Shown: positions 41,928 through 52,508, counted from the first letter of the stretch. The stretch is DNA of 64,000 nucleotides from Massilia sp. Root418 (GCF_001425265.1 NZ_LMEC01000001.1:248281-312280), one strand, 5' to 3'. Numbers and translations are program-made. Notes: generated by a model not told the origin, from the letters alone.

Positions 41928-42986
41928 ATGCAAACATGCTCCGTAGGCCTGATTGGTTATGGCCTCGCCGGCAAGGTCTTCCACGCGCCGCTGATCGTTG
42001 CCGCCGCCCCGGCTGGCTTGGCGCTGGCGCGCATTTCCAGCAGCAGCGCAGACCCGGACGAGGTGCGGCGCAGCTATCCCGATGTCACGCTCGACGCCGG
42101 GCCGCAAGCCATGCTGGATGATCCCCGGATCGGCCTGATCGTGGTGGCCACGCCAAACGCCAGCCACTATGCGCTGGCGCGCGCCGCGCTGGAAGCGGGC
42201 AAGCACGTGGTGGTCGACAAGCCCTTTGTCGTGTCGTCGGCGGAGGGCGAGGCCCTGATCGCGCTGGCGCAGGAGAAGGGCTTGCTCATCAGCGCTTTTC
42301 ACAACCGCCGCTGGGACAACGACTTCCTGACGCTGCGCAGCTGCATCGAGTCCGGCAGCCTGGGCCAGGTCCATTCTTACTACGCGCACTTCGACCGCTA
42401 TGCGCCCCAGGTGAAGCCGCGCTGGAAAGAGGAGGAGCAGCCGGGCGCGGGCATCCTGTGGGATTTGGGATCGCACCTGATCGACCAGGCGCTGCAGCTG
42501 TTTGGCTTGCCGCGCGCGGTGACGGCGGACCTGTCGGTGCAGCGCGCCGGTGCGCTGGTGGAAGACTATTTCCATCTCACGCTGGACTACGGCCATTGCA
42601 AGGCGGTGCTGCGCGCCGGCATGCAAGTGTGTGCGCCCGGGCCGCGCTATGAAGTACATGGCACGCAGGGCAGCTTTTCCAAATATGGAATCGATGGCCA
42701 GGAAACGGCATTGAAGGAAGGCGCCAGGCCGGGTGACGCTGGCTGGGGCGGCGACGACAGCGCCCACTACGCCACGGTGACCTTGATGGAAGACGGCGCC
42801 GCCGTGGCGCGGCGCGTGCCGACGCTGGCGGGCAGCTACGAAAGCTACTACGCAGGCATGGGAAAGGCGATCAATGACCGCCAGCCCGTCCCGGTGGCTG
42901 CGGAGGAGGCGCTAAACGTGGTGCGTGTCATCGAGGCTGCCAGGCAGAGCCACCGCGAGCGCCGCACCGTCGATTTTCCATCGTAA
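41928..42986 (+). CDS. Gfo/Idh/MocA-family oxidoreductase
   Basis: The 352-residue protein has the Rossmann N-terminus (VGLIGYGLAGKVFHAPLI, glycines 10-15) and the HVVVDKPF motif in which Lys acts in catalysis. The C-terminal part holds GILWDLGSHLIDQALQLFG with the usual metal/substrate His. It should be an NAD(P)-dependent dehydrogenase acting on a sugar, polyol or related substrate, and resembles YdgJ-type proteins. Substrate not assignable. The ATG at 41928, with AAAGG upstream, fits the family start better than the ATG at 41886. It follows amtB by 65 bp but is probably unrelated in role. Confidence 0.9.
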   Translation: MQTCSVGLIGYGLAGKVFHAPLIVAAAPAGLALARISSSSADPDEVRRSYPDVTLDAGPQAMLDDPRIGLIVVATPNASHYALARAALEAGKHVVVDKPFVVSSAEGEALIALAQEKGLLISAFHNRRWDNDFLTLRSCIESGSLGQVHSYYAHFDRYAPQVKPRWKEEEQPGAGILWDLGSHLIDQALQLFGLPRAVTADLSVQRAGALVEDYFHLTLDYGHCKAVLRAGMQVCAPGPRYEVHGTQGSFSKYGIDGQETALKEGARPGDAGWGGDDSAHYATVTLMEDGAAVARRVPTLAGSYESYYAGMGKAINDRQPVPVAAEEALNVVRVIEAARQSHRERRTVDFPS

Positions 42987-43029
42987 GCTGCAGCGGCGGG
43001 GCCGACGCCCGCAGGCGCCCCCGCAGCTT
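42985..43029. terminator. Candidate bidirectional hairpin between convergent genes
   Basis: AAGCTGC (42985-42991) and GCAGCTT (43023-43029) enclose a GC-rich interior with further self-complementarity (GGCGGGG / CCCCCG region). It overlaps the stop of the oxidoreductase gene and lies just before the end of the XRE-cupin gene. Confidence 0.45.
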
Positions 43030-43036
43030 GTGCTGC

Positions 43037-43612
43037 TTAGCGGTGAATTACCACCAGAATGGCCTTGGCCTCGGTCTTGCCCGCATTGCGGATGGCGTGA
43101 TCGAGGTCTCCCGGGTAGCGGGCCGTGCCGCCCATCTTGACCTTCTTCTTGCTGCCGCCCACCTCAAGCTCCATCGCACCGTGCAGCACCGTCAGGTGCT
43201 CGGTGGTGCCGGGGTCGTGCGCCTGGGACACCAGTTCGCCGCCCGCCGCCAGCGTTAGCTCGTACCACTCATACTTTCCCGCCAGTTCCATCGGTCCCAG
43301 GATGCGCATCGTGTAGCCGGCGTGGGCGCCGGGCAGGGTGGGCGTCTCGTGCGCGTCCAGGATCCTGATCGTCTCAACACTCTTTCCCTGCTCCGACAGC
43401 AGTTCGCCGATGGCCACGCCTAGTGCATTGGCCAGTCGCCACGTGATGGCGATGGTGGGGTTGGCCTTCTCGCGCTCGATCTGCGACAACATGGATTTCG
43501 ACACCCCGGCTATGCGGGACAGGTCTTCCAGCGTCAGGCCGCGCGCCAGGCGCAGTCGTTGCAGGGCGGCGCCGACTTCCGGCGGGGCGTTGTTCGGGAT
43601 AGATGCGCTCAT
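43037..43612 (-). CDS. XRE-family regulator with C-terminal cupin domain
   Basis: The 191-residue protein has a helix-turn-helix of the XRE type (about 15-68: LQRLRLARGLTLEDLSRIAGVSKSMLSQIEREKANPTI). A cupin_2 domain follows (about 110-188: GGELVSQAHDPGTTEHLTVLHGAMELEVGG). XRE-cupin regulators often control amino-acid or polyamine catabolism, the cupin acting as the effector-binding part. It is divergent from kbl-tdh-sdaA with a 164-bp shared region that carries a GAACTTGAGTTC palindrome, so it is the likely regulator of threonine/serine catabolism (inference). No ribosome-binding site is obvious. Confidence 0.88.
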   Translation of the reverse strand: MSASIPNNAPPEVGAALQRLRLARGLTLEDLSRIAGVSKSMLSQIEREKANPTIAITWRLANALGVAIGELLSEQGKSVETIRILDAHETPTLPGAHAGYTMRILGPMELAGKYEWYELTLAAGGELVSQAHDPGTTEHLTVLHGAMELEVGGSKKKVKMGGTARYPGDLDHAIRNAGKTEAKAILVVIHR

Positions 43613-43671
43613 GCGGTTTTCATTCTTTTATATGTTGCAAAGTTCACTGGCGTTCGATATTATCCACTATA

Positions 43672-43688
43672 TTGAACTTGAGTTCGAA
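43672..43688. promoter_or_regulatory. Candidate operator for the XRE-cupin regulator
   Basis: GAACT-TG-AGTTC (43674-43685) is a perfect 5-bp inverted repeat within TTGAACTTGAGTTCGAA. A related GTTCGATA lies upstream near 43652. The site is in the divergent region between the regulator and kbl. Confidence 0.45.
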
Positions 43689-43776
43689 ATAACGGATTTC
43701 AGGAGTGCGGTGAAAAAACTGGAGTAAACTCCATTCAGCCCACAGCATAACCCCACACCACCAAAAGAGGAAGATC

Positions 43777-44982
43777 ATGAGCGAGCAAGCGAAAAACGCC
43801 TTCTACACCGGCCTGCAGCAGAACCTGGACACCCTGCGCGAACAGGGCCTGTACAAGCCTGAGCGCGTGATCGCTTCCCGCCAGGGCGCCGAGGTGGTGG
43901 CGCAGGACGGCCGCACGCTCATCAATATGTGCGCCAACAATTACCTGGGCCTGTCGGGTGAGGAGTGGGTGGCCAAGGCGTCCATCGATGCTACCGAGAA
44001 GTACGGCTACGGCCTGTCGTCGGTGCGCTTCATCTGCGGCACCCAGACCGTGCACAAGGAACTGGAGCAAGCCATTTCCGCCTTCCTCGGCACCGAAGAC
44101 ACGATTCTCTACGCGGCCGCCTTCGACGCCAACGGCGGCGTGTTCGAGCCCCTGTTCGATGAGAACGACGCCATCATCTCCGACGCGCTGAACCACGCCT
44201 CCATCATCGACGGCATCCGCCTGTGCAAGGCCGCGCGCTTCCGCTACGCCCACAACGACATGGCCGACCTGGAAAAGCAGCTGCAGGACGCGGCCGGCAA
44301 GCGCAACAAGATCATCGTCACCGACGGCGTGTTTTCCATGGACGGCACCATCGCCCAGCTGGACAAGATCGTGGCGCTGGCCGAGCAGTACGGCGCGCTG
44401 GTGATGATAGACGAATGCCATGCCTCCGGCTTCATGGGCAAGACCGGGCGCGGCACGCACGAACACCACAATGTGCTGGGCAAGATCGACATCATCACCG
44501 GCACGCTGGGCAAGGCACTGGGCGGCGCCATGGGCGGCTTCACATCCGGCCGCAAGGAAGTGATCGACACGCTGCGCCAGAAATCGCGTCCCTACCTGTT
44601 CTCCAACACGCTGGCGCCGTCGATCGCCGGCGCGTCGCTGGAAGTGCTCAAGCGCCTGTCCGCTTCCACCGAGCTGCGCGACCGCTTGCACGAAAACACC
44701 GCCTACTTCCGCAAGGAGATCGAACGCATCGGCTTCACCATCAAGCCGGGCACCCACCCGGTGGTGCCGGTGATGCTGTTCGACGCGCCGGTGGCGCAGA
44801 AATTTGCCGCGCGAATGTATGAGCTGGGCGTTTTGCTCAGCGGCTTCTTCTACCCGGTAGTACCGATGGGCCAGGCCCGCGTCCGTGTGCAGCTCTCCGC
44901 CGCCCACACCCGCGAGCAGCTGGACACGGTACTGGCAGCATTCGAACAGGCGGGCCGCGAACTCGGCTTGCTGAAGAACTAA
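43777..44982 (+). CDS. kbl: Glycine C-acetyltransferase (2-amino-3-ketobutyrate CoA ligase)
   Basis: Kbl cleaves 2-amino-3-ketobutyrate with CoA to glycine and acetyl-CoA, the second step of threonine degradation. The 401-residue, PLP-dependent alpha-oxoamine synthase has NMCANNYLGLS, GYGLSSVRFICGTQTVHKELE, DDALNHAS-like SDALNHASIIDG, DECHASGFMG and the PLP lysine Lys246 in GTLGKALGG. Length is as expected (about 400). AGAGGAAG before the ATG is a good ribosome-binding site. The threonine dehydrogenase gene follows after 22 bp. Confidence 0.97.
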   Translation: MSEQAKNAFYTGLQQNLDTLREQGLYKPERVIASRQGAEVVAQDGRTLINMCANNYLGLSGEEWVAKASIDATEKYGYGLSSVRFICGTQTVHKELEQAISAFLGTEDTILYAAAFDANGGVFEPLFDENDAIISDALNHASIIDGIRLCKAARFRYAHNDMADLEKQLQDAAGKRNKIIVTDGVFSMDGTIAQLDKIVALAEQYGALVMIDECHASGFMGKTGRGTHEHHNVLGKIDIITGTLGKALGGAMGGFTSGRKEVIDTLRQKSRPYLFSNTLAPSIAGASLEVLKRLSASTELRDRLHENTAYFRKEIERIGFTIKPGTHPVVPVMLFDAPVAQKFAARMYELGVLLSGFFYPVVPMGQARVRVQLSAAHTREQLDTVLAAFEQAGRELGLLKN

Positions 44983-45004
44983 ACCAAAGAACAGAAAGAA
45001 CAGC

Positions 45005-45967
45005 ATGGAACGCATCTTAGTCATTGGCGCAAACGGCCAGATCGGCAGTGAACTGGTGGACGCGCTGGCGCAAAAACATGGCGCCCACAACGTCATCGCC
45101 ACCGACATCGGCGCCAAGAATGTCTACAACGCAGCGCGCTACCAGGTGCTGAACGTACTGGACAAGGAAGCCCTGGAGACCCTGGTCGCTTCCGAAAACA
45201 TCACCCAGGTGTACCAGCTGGCGGCCATGCTGTCCGCCACCGGCGAAGCGGCGCCGCTGAGGGCCTGGACCCTCAACATGGACGGCCTGCTCAACATCCT
45301 GGAAGTGGCGCGCGTGCGCGGCGAACAGGGCAAGCCGCTGCGCGTGTTCTGGCCGTCCTCGATCGCTGCCTTCGGTCCCAACACGCCGTCGCTCGACACG
45401 CCGCAGCTGACCGTCATGGACCCGACCACCATCTACGGCATCAGCAAGCTGGCCGGCGAGCGCCTGTGCGAGTACTACTTCCTGAAATACGGCGTGGACG
45501 TGCGCAGCATCCGCTACCCGGGCATCATCAGCTACAAGTCGCCTCCGGGCGGCGGCACCACCGACTATGCCATCGCCATTTTCCACGCGGCGCTGCGCGG
45601 CGAGACTTACGAGTGCTTCCTCGGCCCGCAAACCACGCTGCCGATGATCTACATGCCCGATGCCATCCGCGCCACCGTGGAGCTGATGGAGGCACCGGCG
45701 TCGCAAATTAAAGTGCGTTCCTCTTATAATGTGGCCGGCGTGTCGTTCAACCCGGCGCAACTGGCAGAGGCGATCACTCGCGCCGTGCCCGGGTTCAAGA
45801 TCGAGTACAAGCCGGACAGCCGCCAGGCGATTGCAGATACCTGGCCGCACAGTCTGGACGACTGCCACGCGACTGCCGACTGGGGCTGGAGAGCCCGCAT
45901 TGGCACCGAAGAGATGGTCAAGGACATGCTGGCGAACATCGACGTCAGCCTGGGCCAGGCCGCCTGA
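45005..45967 (+). CDS. tdh: L-threonine 3-dehydrogenase, epimerase (SDR) type
   Basis: The enzyme oxidises L-threonine to 2-amino-3-ketobutyrate with NAD+, feeding Kbl. The 320-residue protein is of the extended short-chain dehydrogenase type, not the zinc-dependent medium-chain type of E. coli Tdh. It has GANGQIG (8-14) for NAD, Ser118/Ser119 in WPSSIAAFG and the Tyr144-Lys148 pair in TIYGISK. YPGIISYKSPPGGGTTDYA is the specific signature of NAD-dependent-epimerase-type threonine dehydrogenases. It lies between kbl and sdaA. Confidence 0.93.
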   Translation: MERILVIGANGQIGSELVDALAQKHGAHNVIATDIGAKNVYNAARYQVLNVLDKEALETLVASENITQVYQLAAMLSATGEAAPLRAWTLNMDGLLNILEVARVRGEQGKPLRVFWPSSIAAFGPNTPSLDTPQLTVMDPTTIYGISKLAGERLCEYYFLKYGVDVRSIRYPGIISYKSPPGGGTTDYAIAIFHAALRGETYECFLGPQTTLPMIYMPDAIRATVELMEAPASQIKVRSSYNVAGVSFNPAQLAEAITRAVPGFKIEYKPDSRQAIADTWPHSLDDCHATADWGWRARIGTEEMVKDMLANIDVSLGQAA

Positions 45968-46002
45968 ATAGCTACCCGCTAACTACTATAAAGAGACATC
46001 CA

Positions 46003-47382
46003 ATGGACATGAGCGTTTTCGACCTGTTTAAAATCGGCATCGGGCCGTCGAGTTCCCACACCGTGGGACCGATGGTGGCGGCGCGCCGCTTCCTGGTCGA
46101 TGCCGGTCCGCTGGATGATGTGGTGGCGGTGGAAGCGGCCCTGTATGGCTCGCTCGCGCTGACCGGCGTCGGCCACGCCACCGACAAGGCGGTGATCCTG
46201 GGCCTGATGGGCGAAACGCCGCAGCACGTCGATCCCACGCAGGTGGACGCCATGCTGGCGGCGGCCGAGCAGCAAAAGGAACTGAAGCTGCTGGGCACCC
46301 ACCCGGTGCCCTTCACGCGCGCTGCCAATCTGCTGTTCCACAAGAGCGAGACGCTGCCGGAGCACCCGAACGGCATGCGCTTCACTCTCAAGCGCAGCGG
46401 CGGCTCCGTGCTGAGCAAGGTGTACTACTCGGTGGGCGGCGGCTTTATCCGCGAAGAGGGCGAAACCGGCGGCATCGACGGCCGCCCGGCCGTGGAGTTG
46501 CCGTATCCCTTCGATACCATGGCCCAGCTGCTGGAGCACGGCAAGCGCACCGGCCTGACCATTCCGCAAATGCTGCGCGCCAATGAGCTGATGCGCGTGT
46601 CCGAGGATGAGCTGAACGCGGGCGTGGACCGCATCTGGCACGTGATGCGCGATTGCATTGCGCATGGGCTGGAGACGGCCGGCCAGCTGCCGGGCGGGCT
46701 GAATGTGAAACGCCGCGCGGCGGGCCTGTGGCTGCAGGCGAAGGGCGGCGACGTCGCCAACGCGCTGCCGCACGACGCGCTGCATCAGGTGAGCCTTTAC
46801 GCCATGGCGGTAAACGAGGAAAACGCCGCCGGCGGCCGTGTTGTGACGGCGCCGACCAACGGCGCGGCGGGCATCATCCCGGCGGTGCTGCGCTACTATG
46901 CGGAAGACTGCCACCCGAGCGATCCGGTAAAGGGCGTGCGCGAGTTCCTGCTGACGGCTGCGGCCATCGGCATGCTGTGCAAGCGCAACGCGTCGATTTC
47001 CGGCGCGGAGATCGGTTGCCAGGGCGAAGTCGGCGTGGCCTGCGCCATGGCGGCGGCGGGCCTGGTGGCGGCGCTGGGCGGCACCAATCTGCAGATCGAG
47101 AACGCGGCTGAAATCGGCATCGAGCATCATCTCGGCATGACCTGCGATCCGATCGGCGGCCTGGTGCAGATCCCCTGCATCGAGCGCAACGGCATGGGCG
47201 CGGTGAAGGCGATCACCGCCGCCTCGCTGGCGCTGAAAGGCGACGGCACCCACTTCGTCAGCCTGGACGACGTGATCGAAACCATGCGCCAGACCGGCGC
47301 GGACATGCAGGTGAAATACAAGGAAACCTCGCTGGGCGGGCTCGCGATTCACGTCGTCACCGTCAACCACGCCGCCTGCTGA
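46003..47382 (+). CDS. sdaA: L-serine dehydratase (iron-sulfur type)
   Basis: The 459-residue enzyme deaminates L-serine to pyruvate and ammonia. It has the fused alpha/beta form: an N-terminal [24 protein letters not shown] and a C-terminal domain with [38 protein letters not shown] and [18 protein letters not shown], which contain the cysteines for the [4Fe-4S] cluster. Length is normal (about 455). It follows tdh by 35 bp, so kbl-tdh-sdaA would turn threonine to glycine plus acetyl-CoA, and serine (also made from glycine) to pyruvate. The pathway is probably under the divergent XRE-cupin regulator. Confidence 0.96.
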   Translation: MDMSVFDLFKIGIGPSSSHTVGPMVAARRFLVDAGPLDDVVAVEAALYGSLALTGVGHATDKAVILGLMGETPQHVDPTQVDAMLAAAEQQKELKLLGTHPVPFTRAANLLFHKSETLPEHPNGMRFTLKRSGGSVLSKVYYSVGGGFIREEGETGGIDGRPAVELPYPFDTMAQLLEHGKRTGLTIPQMLRANELMRVSEDELNAGVDRIWHVMRDCIAHGLETAGQLPGGLNVKRRAAGLWLQAKGGDVANALPHDALHQVSLYAMAVNEENAAGGRVVTAPTNGAAGIIPAVLRYYAEDCHPSDPVKGVREFLLTAAAIGMLCKRNASISGAEIGCQGEVGVACAMAAAGLVAALGGTNLQIENAAEIGIEHHLGMTCDPIGGLVQIPCIERNGMGAVKAITAASLALKGDGTHFVSLDDVIETMRQTGADMQVKYKETSLGGLAIHVVTVNHAAC

Positions 47383-47390
47383 TCAGCGCC

Positions 47391-47410
47391 CGCCGGCGCC
47401 GGCGCCGGCG
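47391..47410. repeat. Perfect 20-bp GC palindrome between convergent genes
   Basis: Three tandem GCCGGC-type units form a perfect 20-bp palindrome in the 28-bp gap between the ends of sdaA and the small secreted-protein gene. It may act as a bidirectional terminator, though no T-run is seen. Confidence 0.55.
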
Positions 47411-47839
47411 TCAACGCGGCTGCGCCAGCGTGCGCAAGGCCACCGGCCCGCGCCATTCCGCTTTGCCTGCCAGGCCTCCGGTTTCAAAAAAATAGGCGTG
47501 TTCGCCGTCGCATGTCACAAACACCGAACGGCGCGTGAGATCCATGCGTAGTGCGTTGTCCACAATGCGCATGGTCCCGGGCGGTGCCTGGTCCGGCTTT
47601 CCTCGCACTGCCTGTGCAGCCGGCATCCATGTCGCCAGATAGTCCGCGCTCGCGTTCAGCACCAGCGCATGCAAACGGTCGTCCACAATTCTTGGCAGGT
47701 CCAGGCACGTGTCGCCTGCCGAATTGCGGCAGCCTGCTGCGGGGGCGTGTTCAGAAAAGAAGCGCTTGCTATCGAACTCCGAACATTGCGCGGCGGCTAT
47801 TGCCGGGACGCTCAGCAGCAGGGCCAGCCACGATCGCAT
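47411..47839 (-). CDS. Small secreted hypothetical protein
   Basis: From the ATG at 47839 the product has 142 residues with a clear signal peptide (MRSWLALLLSVPAIAAA). The mature protein has cysteines in QCSEFDSKRFF, AAGCRNSAGDTCLDLP and FVTCDGEHAYFF, likely paired as disulfides. I do not recognise the family; the compact, Cys-containing mature part suggests a periplasmic protein. The frame is open upstream to 48043. A GTG at 47971 would add a second signal-like sequence (LKLPTIVLAAMAASATPAFA), so the start is uncertain. No good ribosome-binding site is visible. The gene follows lhr on the same strand. Confidence 0.55.
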   Translation of the reverse strand: MRSWLALLLSVPAIAAAQCSEFDSKRFFSEHAPAAGCRNSAGDTCLDLPRIVDDRLHALVLNASADYLATWMPAAQAVRGKPDQAPPGTMRIVDNALRMDLTRRSVFVTCDGEHAYFFETGGLAGKAEWRGPVALRTLAQPR

Positions 47840-47996
47840 CGTGCGGGTTATGGTGTGACCGATAGCTTGTGCAATACCAGCTGCGTGATGGGATGTGGCC
47901 AGGTCGTCGGCGAAGGCAGGCGTGGCGCTGGCGGCCATGGCGGCGAGGACGATCGTAGGCAGTTTGAGCACGGTGGCCTGGTGGGTGTTGTGGAGT

Positions 47997-50900
47997 TTAG
48001 TAGCGGCCAACGAGGCGCGCGTGGAGCAGTTCACGCTCGGCACCCGGTGGTGAAAGGTAGCTGATTTTGCCGGCGACTACGGTGGCTACCGGCAGCCCTT
48101 CGCGGAACAGGATACGGTTTCCCGGCACAGCGGGCACTTTGTCGCCTGGCAGCAGCGTACCGCACAGATTGAGCGGATCCACGCCAGAGATGCACACCAG
48201 GCTGCCGGTCTTCTCGCGCCGCCGCACTTCGCGCAGCAGCGGAATAGCTTCAGGCAGGGCGAACTGCTCGCCGGAATAGCCGGCCACGAAACGCCCACCC
48301 CGGATCTCGCCGCGCGCCTCAAGCCGGTGGTAGACCGGCAGCAGTTCACGCCACGATGGCAGCCACGACGCTTCCCGCTCCAGCAGACGCCAGAACATCA
48401 CGCCATAGCGCCGCAGCAGCGTCATCGCAACGTATTCCAGCGTCTCCGGCGGCAAGCGTGGCTTGCGCGCAGGCTTGCCTGGCGCGGAGGCGACGTCCGC
48501 CCGGGCTGGGCGAGCCTCCGGGCCTGCGCCAGCCTGGCTGGCGGACGCATTGGCCGCGAGCGAGGTGTCGCGCCGCACCAGCGCCCATCGGCCGGCTTCT
48601 TCCATCGTGGGCCCGGCGCCACGGCGGCGGCGCTTGTCGTTGCTGGCCCGCTTTGCGGCGGGTAGCAGCATGGCGCGCATGCCGGCGAAGCTGTCTGCAT
48701 TAACCAGCCCGACCGACACCAGCTCGCCCAGCGCATTCTCCAGCTCCACCGGCAGCATGCGCGCGTCATGCTGCAGCTCGTCCAGGAACATGGCCCCGTG
48801 CCGCTGCAGCAGTTCCAGCACGCTGGCCGCGCGCGACGACACTTCGGGCGGTTCGCTGGCCGCGTTCAGGCTGTGCCACAGCGCGGCCTGGCGGCGCGGC
48901 AGCAGCACGATGGGCGTGCTGCGCACCGGGCCGCCGGCAGCCGATCGCGGCGCGCCGACGCGCGTCCATACCACTTTGCCGGCTCGGCACAAGTCGTCCA
49001 GCCAGAGGATGGAATAGTCGCGCAGGCGCTGGGCCAGCAGGTCGCCTTCCCAGGCCCCGGCGGCGGCCTCGTAGCCTTCCAGCTGGGCCAGCACAGCGGG
49101 CAGGGAGTCCTGGCCCTGCAGCTGCGTGTCTTCGGTCAGGTGCTGCCAGTCGAACAGGAAACGCATGAAGTCCTGCTGTTCGACGGGCTCGATCTCCCGC
49201 CGCAGCCGCTTGATGGTGTAGCGGTGGATGCGCGCGAGCAGATGGCGTTCGCACCATTCCTCTTCCGCCACGCCCGGCGTGAAACGCCCGCGCATGACGT
49301 AGCCTTCGCTTTCCAGCTGGGCCAGCGCGATGGCTGCGGTGCTCTCGGGCAGCGCCAGCGGCCACGCGATGGCGCCCAGCGGCTGCGGACCGAAGCCGGT
49401 GAGGCGGGCGCGCAGCAGTTCGGTCAGCGCGCTGTCGCGCGTCCAGTCGTCGGGGCCGTTGCCGCGATGGCTGTCGGGAATGGCCAGTGCGGGCGTGGCT
49501 GTGGCGCCTGGGTAGGCGGCTTGCACGCAGTCCAGGCGTTCCAGCGCGACCCACAAGTCGGCGCGGCCATACAGCGCGGCGTTATCGGTACCAGTAGCGC
49601 GCAGGCGGGTTGCGCGGCCCTGCTGCGCCAGCGTGGCCAGCCACTCCGGCCAGCCAGGCTGCCGCTGCGCTTCCTCGTCCGTGACGCAGGCCAGCGCTAC
49701 CAGCGCCTCCTGCACCTCGTCCGCGTTGCGCGCGTTCGGCCAGGCTTCCTCGGCCACGCCGGCGATGGCGTCCGCGTCCAGTGCGCCCAGGTCGCCGGTG
49801 CTCGCGGGGTCAGTCCAGCGGCGGTTGATCACGGCTTGCGTGCGGCGCTCTTCGAGCGGCGCGTCGTCCAGGAAGGCGTAGGGACGGGCGTTGAGGATTT
49901 CCATGGCCAGCGGGGAGGGCGCCGGCAGGTCGCGCGCGATCAGGCGCACCTCGCCCGCTTCCATGCGGCGCAGCAGCGCCAGCCAGCCCTCGCTGTCCAT
50001 GGCGTCGTGCAGGCAGTCGTCCAGGGTCTGGTCTACCAGCGGGTGGCTGGGCAGCTCGCGCTCGCCGACGATATTCTCCAGGCACGCGGCCTGATCCGGA
50101 AACACGGACGCGAGCAGGTCGTCGCTTTTCATGCGCTGCAGTTGCGGCGCCACCTTGCGCCCGCCCGTGAAGCGCGGCAGCGCCAGCGCCGTGGTGGCGT
50201 TCCAGCGCCAGCGCACATTGAACAAGGGCGCATCCAGCAGGGCCTGCACCAGAATCTGCTCTGCGCTGTTGGAGCGCAGGTAGCGCCACACTTCTTCCAG
50301 CGGGAAGCTGTGGCTGGTGGACAGCGAGAGGATGATGGCGTCCTCGGTGGCGGCGGCCTGCAGCTCGAAGTTGAAGGTGCGGCAGAAGCGCTTGCGCAGC
50401 GCCAGCCCCCAGGCGCGGTTGACCCGACTGCCATACGGGGCGTGAATTACCAGCTGCATGCCGCCGGATTCGTCGAAGAAGCGCTCCATCACCAGCGTGT
50501 CCTGCGTGGGCAGTTCGCCTAGCGCGGCGCGCGCCACCGCCAGGTAGTCGACGATTTGCCGCGCCGCCGCGTCGCTCATGCCTAGATGCTCGTCCAGCCA
50601 TGCCACCGCGCGCTCCAGCGCTGCCGCGCCATCGCCATCCGCGCCGCCAACGGGGCCGCCAGTGCCACCGCCTTTCACGTCGCCGGCCTGGTTGCCGCTG
50701 CCGGGGCCAGCCAGCTGGCGGCCAATCTCGCCGCGCAGGCGCGCCACACCGGCGGACAACTCGTCGCTGCGGCCCGGCGCCTCGCCCAGCCAGAACGGAA
50801 TATTGGGCGCTGCGCCGTGTGCGTCCTCCACCCGCACCTTGCCCGCTTCGACTTTCATGATCCGGTAGGAGGTGTTCCCAAGCTGGAAAACGTCCCCGGC

Positions 50901-52508
50901 CAAGCTCTCCACTGCGAAGTCCTCGTTTACGGTGCCAACCGACTGCCCCTGCGGCTCCAGCAGCACCGTGTAGTCAGCGTTGTCCGGTATGGTGCCGCCC
51001 GAGGTGACGGCCGCCAGCTTGCCGCCGCGCCGCCCGCGCAGCGAACGGGTGGCCGCGTCGCGGTGCAAATAGGAGCCGCGCACGCCGTTGCGCGTGGTGT
51101 AGCCATCGGCCAGCATGCGCAGCACGTCGTCGTACCGCGCGCGTTCCAGCCGTTCATAGGGCTGGGCGCGGCGTACCAGGTCGAACAGATCGTCCTCGCC
51201 CCATTCGCGGCAGGCCACTTCGGCCACGATCTGCTGCGCCAGCACGTCCAGCGGCGCGACCGGAATGCGCAGCGCGTCGAGCTCCCCGCGCCGCACGCAG
51301 TCCAGCAGCGCGGCGCATTCGATCAGGTCGTCGCGCGAGGTGGGAAACAGGCGCCCCTTGGGCATGCCGCCCACGTGGTGGCCGGAGCGGCCCACGCGCT
51401 GCAGCAGGGCGGCGATATTGCGCGGCGAACCCACCTGGCACACCAGATCCACGTCGCCTATGTCGATGCCCAGTTCCAGCGACGCAGTGGCGATCAGTAC
51501 CTGCAGCTCGCCCTTCTTGAGCCGCTGCTCGGCCGCCAGGCGGTATTCCTTGGCCAGGCTGCCGTGGTGCGCCGCGACGTGTTCCGCCCCGAGCCGGTCG
51601 CCCAGGTGGCGCGCAATGCGCTCGGATAGGCGGCGCGTGTTGACGAAGATGAGCGTGGTCCGGTGCAGCACCACCAGCTCCGCCATGCGGTCGTAGACCC
51701 GCTCCCACACCTCATTCGGCATCACCGCTTCCAGCGGCACCGGCGGCAGCTCCAGCGCCAGGTCGCGGGCCCGCACGTGCCCCACGTCCACCACGGCGCA
51801 TTCATGCGCGCCGCCGCCGCCCACCAGGAAGTCCGCCACCGCCGACAACGGCTTTTGCGTGGCCGACAGGCCTACCCGCACAGGGCGGTGGCCGCCTGGC
51901 CCCTGCAGCGCGCACAGCGCATCCAGCCGCTCCAGGCTGAGCGCGAGGTGGCTGCCGCGCTTGCCGCCTGCTACCGCGTGGATTTCGTCCACGATCACCG
52001 TGCGCACGGTGGCCAGCATGGCGCGGCCGCTATCGGAGCCTAGCAGCACGTACAGCGATTCCGGCGTGGTGACCAGGATGTGCGGCGGGCGCCGCCGCAT
52101 GGCGTTTCGCTCCGCCGTGGTGGTATCGCCGGTGCGCACCGCAGCGCGGATACCGTGTGCGGGCAGGTCCATGGCGGCAAGCCGCGCGCCGATACCTTCC
52201 AGCGGCGCTTCCAGGTTGAGGCGGATGTCGTTCGACAGCGCCTTCAGCGGCGAGACGTACAGCACCTGGGTTTCGTCCGGCAGCGGGCCGGCGCTGCTCT
52301 CGCGCACCAGCGCGTCGATGGCGGCCAGGAAGGCGGTCAGCGTCTTGCCCGAGCCGGTGGGCGCGGCCACCAGGGTGGGGCGGCCGGATTGGATCAGCGG
52401 CCAGGCACGCTGCTGCGCCTCGGTCGCACCAGGGAAGGCCGCGCCGAACCACGCCGCGACGGCGGGATGGAAGGCGGCAGGGCTGGTCGAGGGCGCGCGC
52501 TTGTTCAT
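47997..52508 (-). CDS. lhr: Large helicase Lhr
   Basis: Lhr is a superfamily 2 helicase of bacterial DNA repair, translocating 3'-5' on DNA and DNA-RNA hybrids. The 1503-residue protein has Walker A APTGSGKT (51-56), motif II DEIH (174-177), SATQ motif III, the RecA2 motifs ([61 protein letters not shown]), the winged-helix/Lhr core, and the long C-terminal extension typical of full-length Lhr (about 1500 aa). No metallophosphatase partner gene is adjacent. It lies 52 bp after the START-like gene on the same strand and may be part of that transcript. No clear ribosome-binding site precedes the ATG. Confidence 0.96.
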   Translation of the reverse strand: MNKRAPSTSPAAFHPAVAAWFGAAFPGATEAQQRAWPLIQSGRPTLVAAPTGSGKTLTAFLAAIDALVRESSAGPLPDETQVLYVSPLKALSNDIRLNLEAPLEGIGARLAAMDLPAHGIRAAVRTGDTTTAERNAMRRRPPHILVTTPESLYVLLGSDSGRAMLATVRTVIVDEIHAVAGGKRGSHLALSLERLDALCALQGPGGHRPVRVGLSATQKPLSAVADFLVGGGGAHECAVVDVGHVRARDLALELPPVPLEAVMPNEVWERVYDRMAELVVLHRTTLIFVNTRRLSERIARHLGDRLGAEHVAAHHGSLAKEYRLAAEQRLKKGELQVLIATASLELGIDIGDVDLVCQVGSPRNIAALLQRVGRSGHHVGGMPKGRLFPTSRDDLIECAALLDCVRRGELDALRIPVAPLDVLAQQIVAEVACREWGEDDLFDLVRRAQPYERLERARYDDVLRMLADGYTTRNGVRGSYLHRDAATRSLRGRRGGKLAAVTSGGTIPDNADYTVLLEPQGQSVGTVNEDFAVESLAGDVFQLGNTSYRIMKVEAGKVRVEDAHGAAPNIPFWLGEAPGRSDELSAGVARLRGEIGRQLAGPGSGNQAGDVKGGGTGGPVGGADGDGAAALERAVAWLDEHLGMSDAAARQIVDYLAVARAALGELPTQDTLVMERFFDESGGMQLVIHAPYGSRVNRAWGLALRKRFCRTFNFELQAAATEDAIILSLSTSHSFPLEEVWRYLRSNSAEQILVQALLDAPLFNVRWRWNATTALALPRFTGGRKVAPQLQRMKSDDLLASVFPDQAACLENIVGERELPSHPLVDQTLDDCLHDAMDSEGWLALLRRMEAGEVRLIARDLPAPSPLAMEILNARPYAFLDDAPLEERRTQAVINRRWTDPASTGDLGALDADAIAGVAEEAWPNARNADEVQEALVALACVTDEEAQRQPGWPEWLATLAQQGRATRLRATGTDNAALYGRADLWVALERLDCVQAAYPGATATPALAIPDSHRGNGPDDWTRDSALTELLRARLTGFGPQPLGAIAWPLALPESTAAIALAQLESEGYVMRGRFTPGVAEEEWCERHLLARIHRYTIKRLRREIEPVEQQDFMRFLFDWQHLTEDTQLQGQDSLPAVLAQLEGYEAAAGAWEGDLLAQRLRDYSILWLDDLCRAGKVVWTRVGAPRSAAGGPVRSTPIVLLPRRQAALWHSLNAASEPPEVSSRAASVLELLQRHGAMFLDELQHDARMLPVELENALGELVSVGLVNADSFAGMRAMLLPAAKRASNDKRRRRGAGPTMEEAGRWALVRRDTSLAANASASQAGAGPEARPARADVASAPGKPARKPRLPPETLEYVAMTLLRRYGVMFWRLLEREASWLPSWRELLPVYHRLEARGEIRGGRFVAGYSGEQFALPEAIPLLREVRRREKTGSLVCISGVDPLNLCGTLLPGDKVPAVPGNRILFREGLPVATVVAGKISYLSPPGAERELLHARLVGRY

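Noticed and set aside
48768-51629. Long plus-strand frames (584 and 347 codons) opposite lhr
   Set aside because: Fully antisense to the conserved helicase and without domains.
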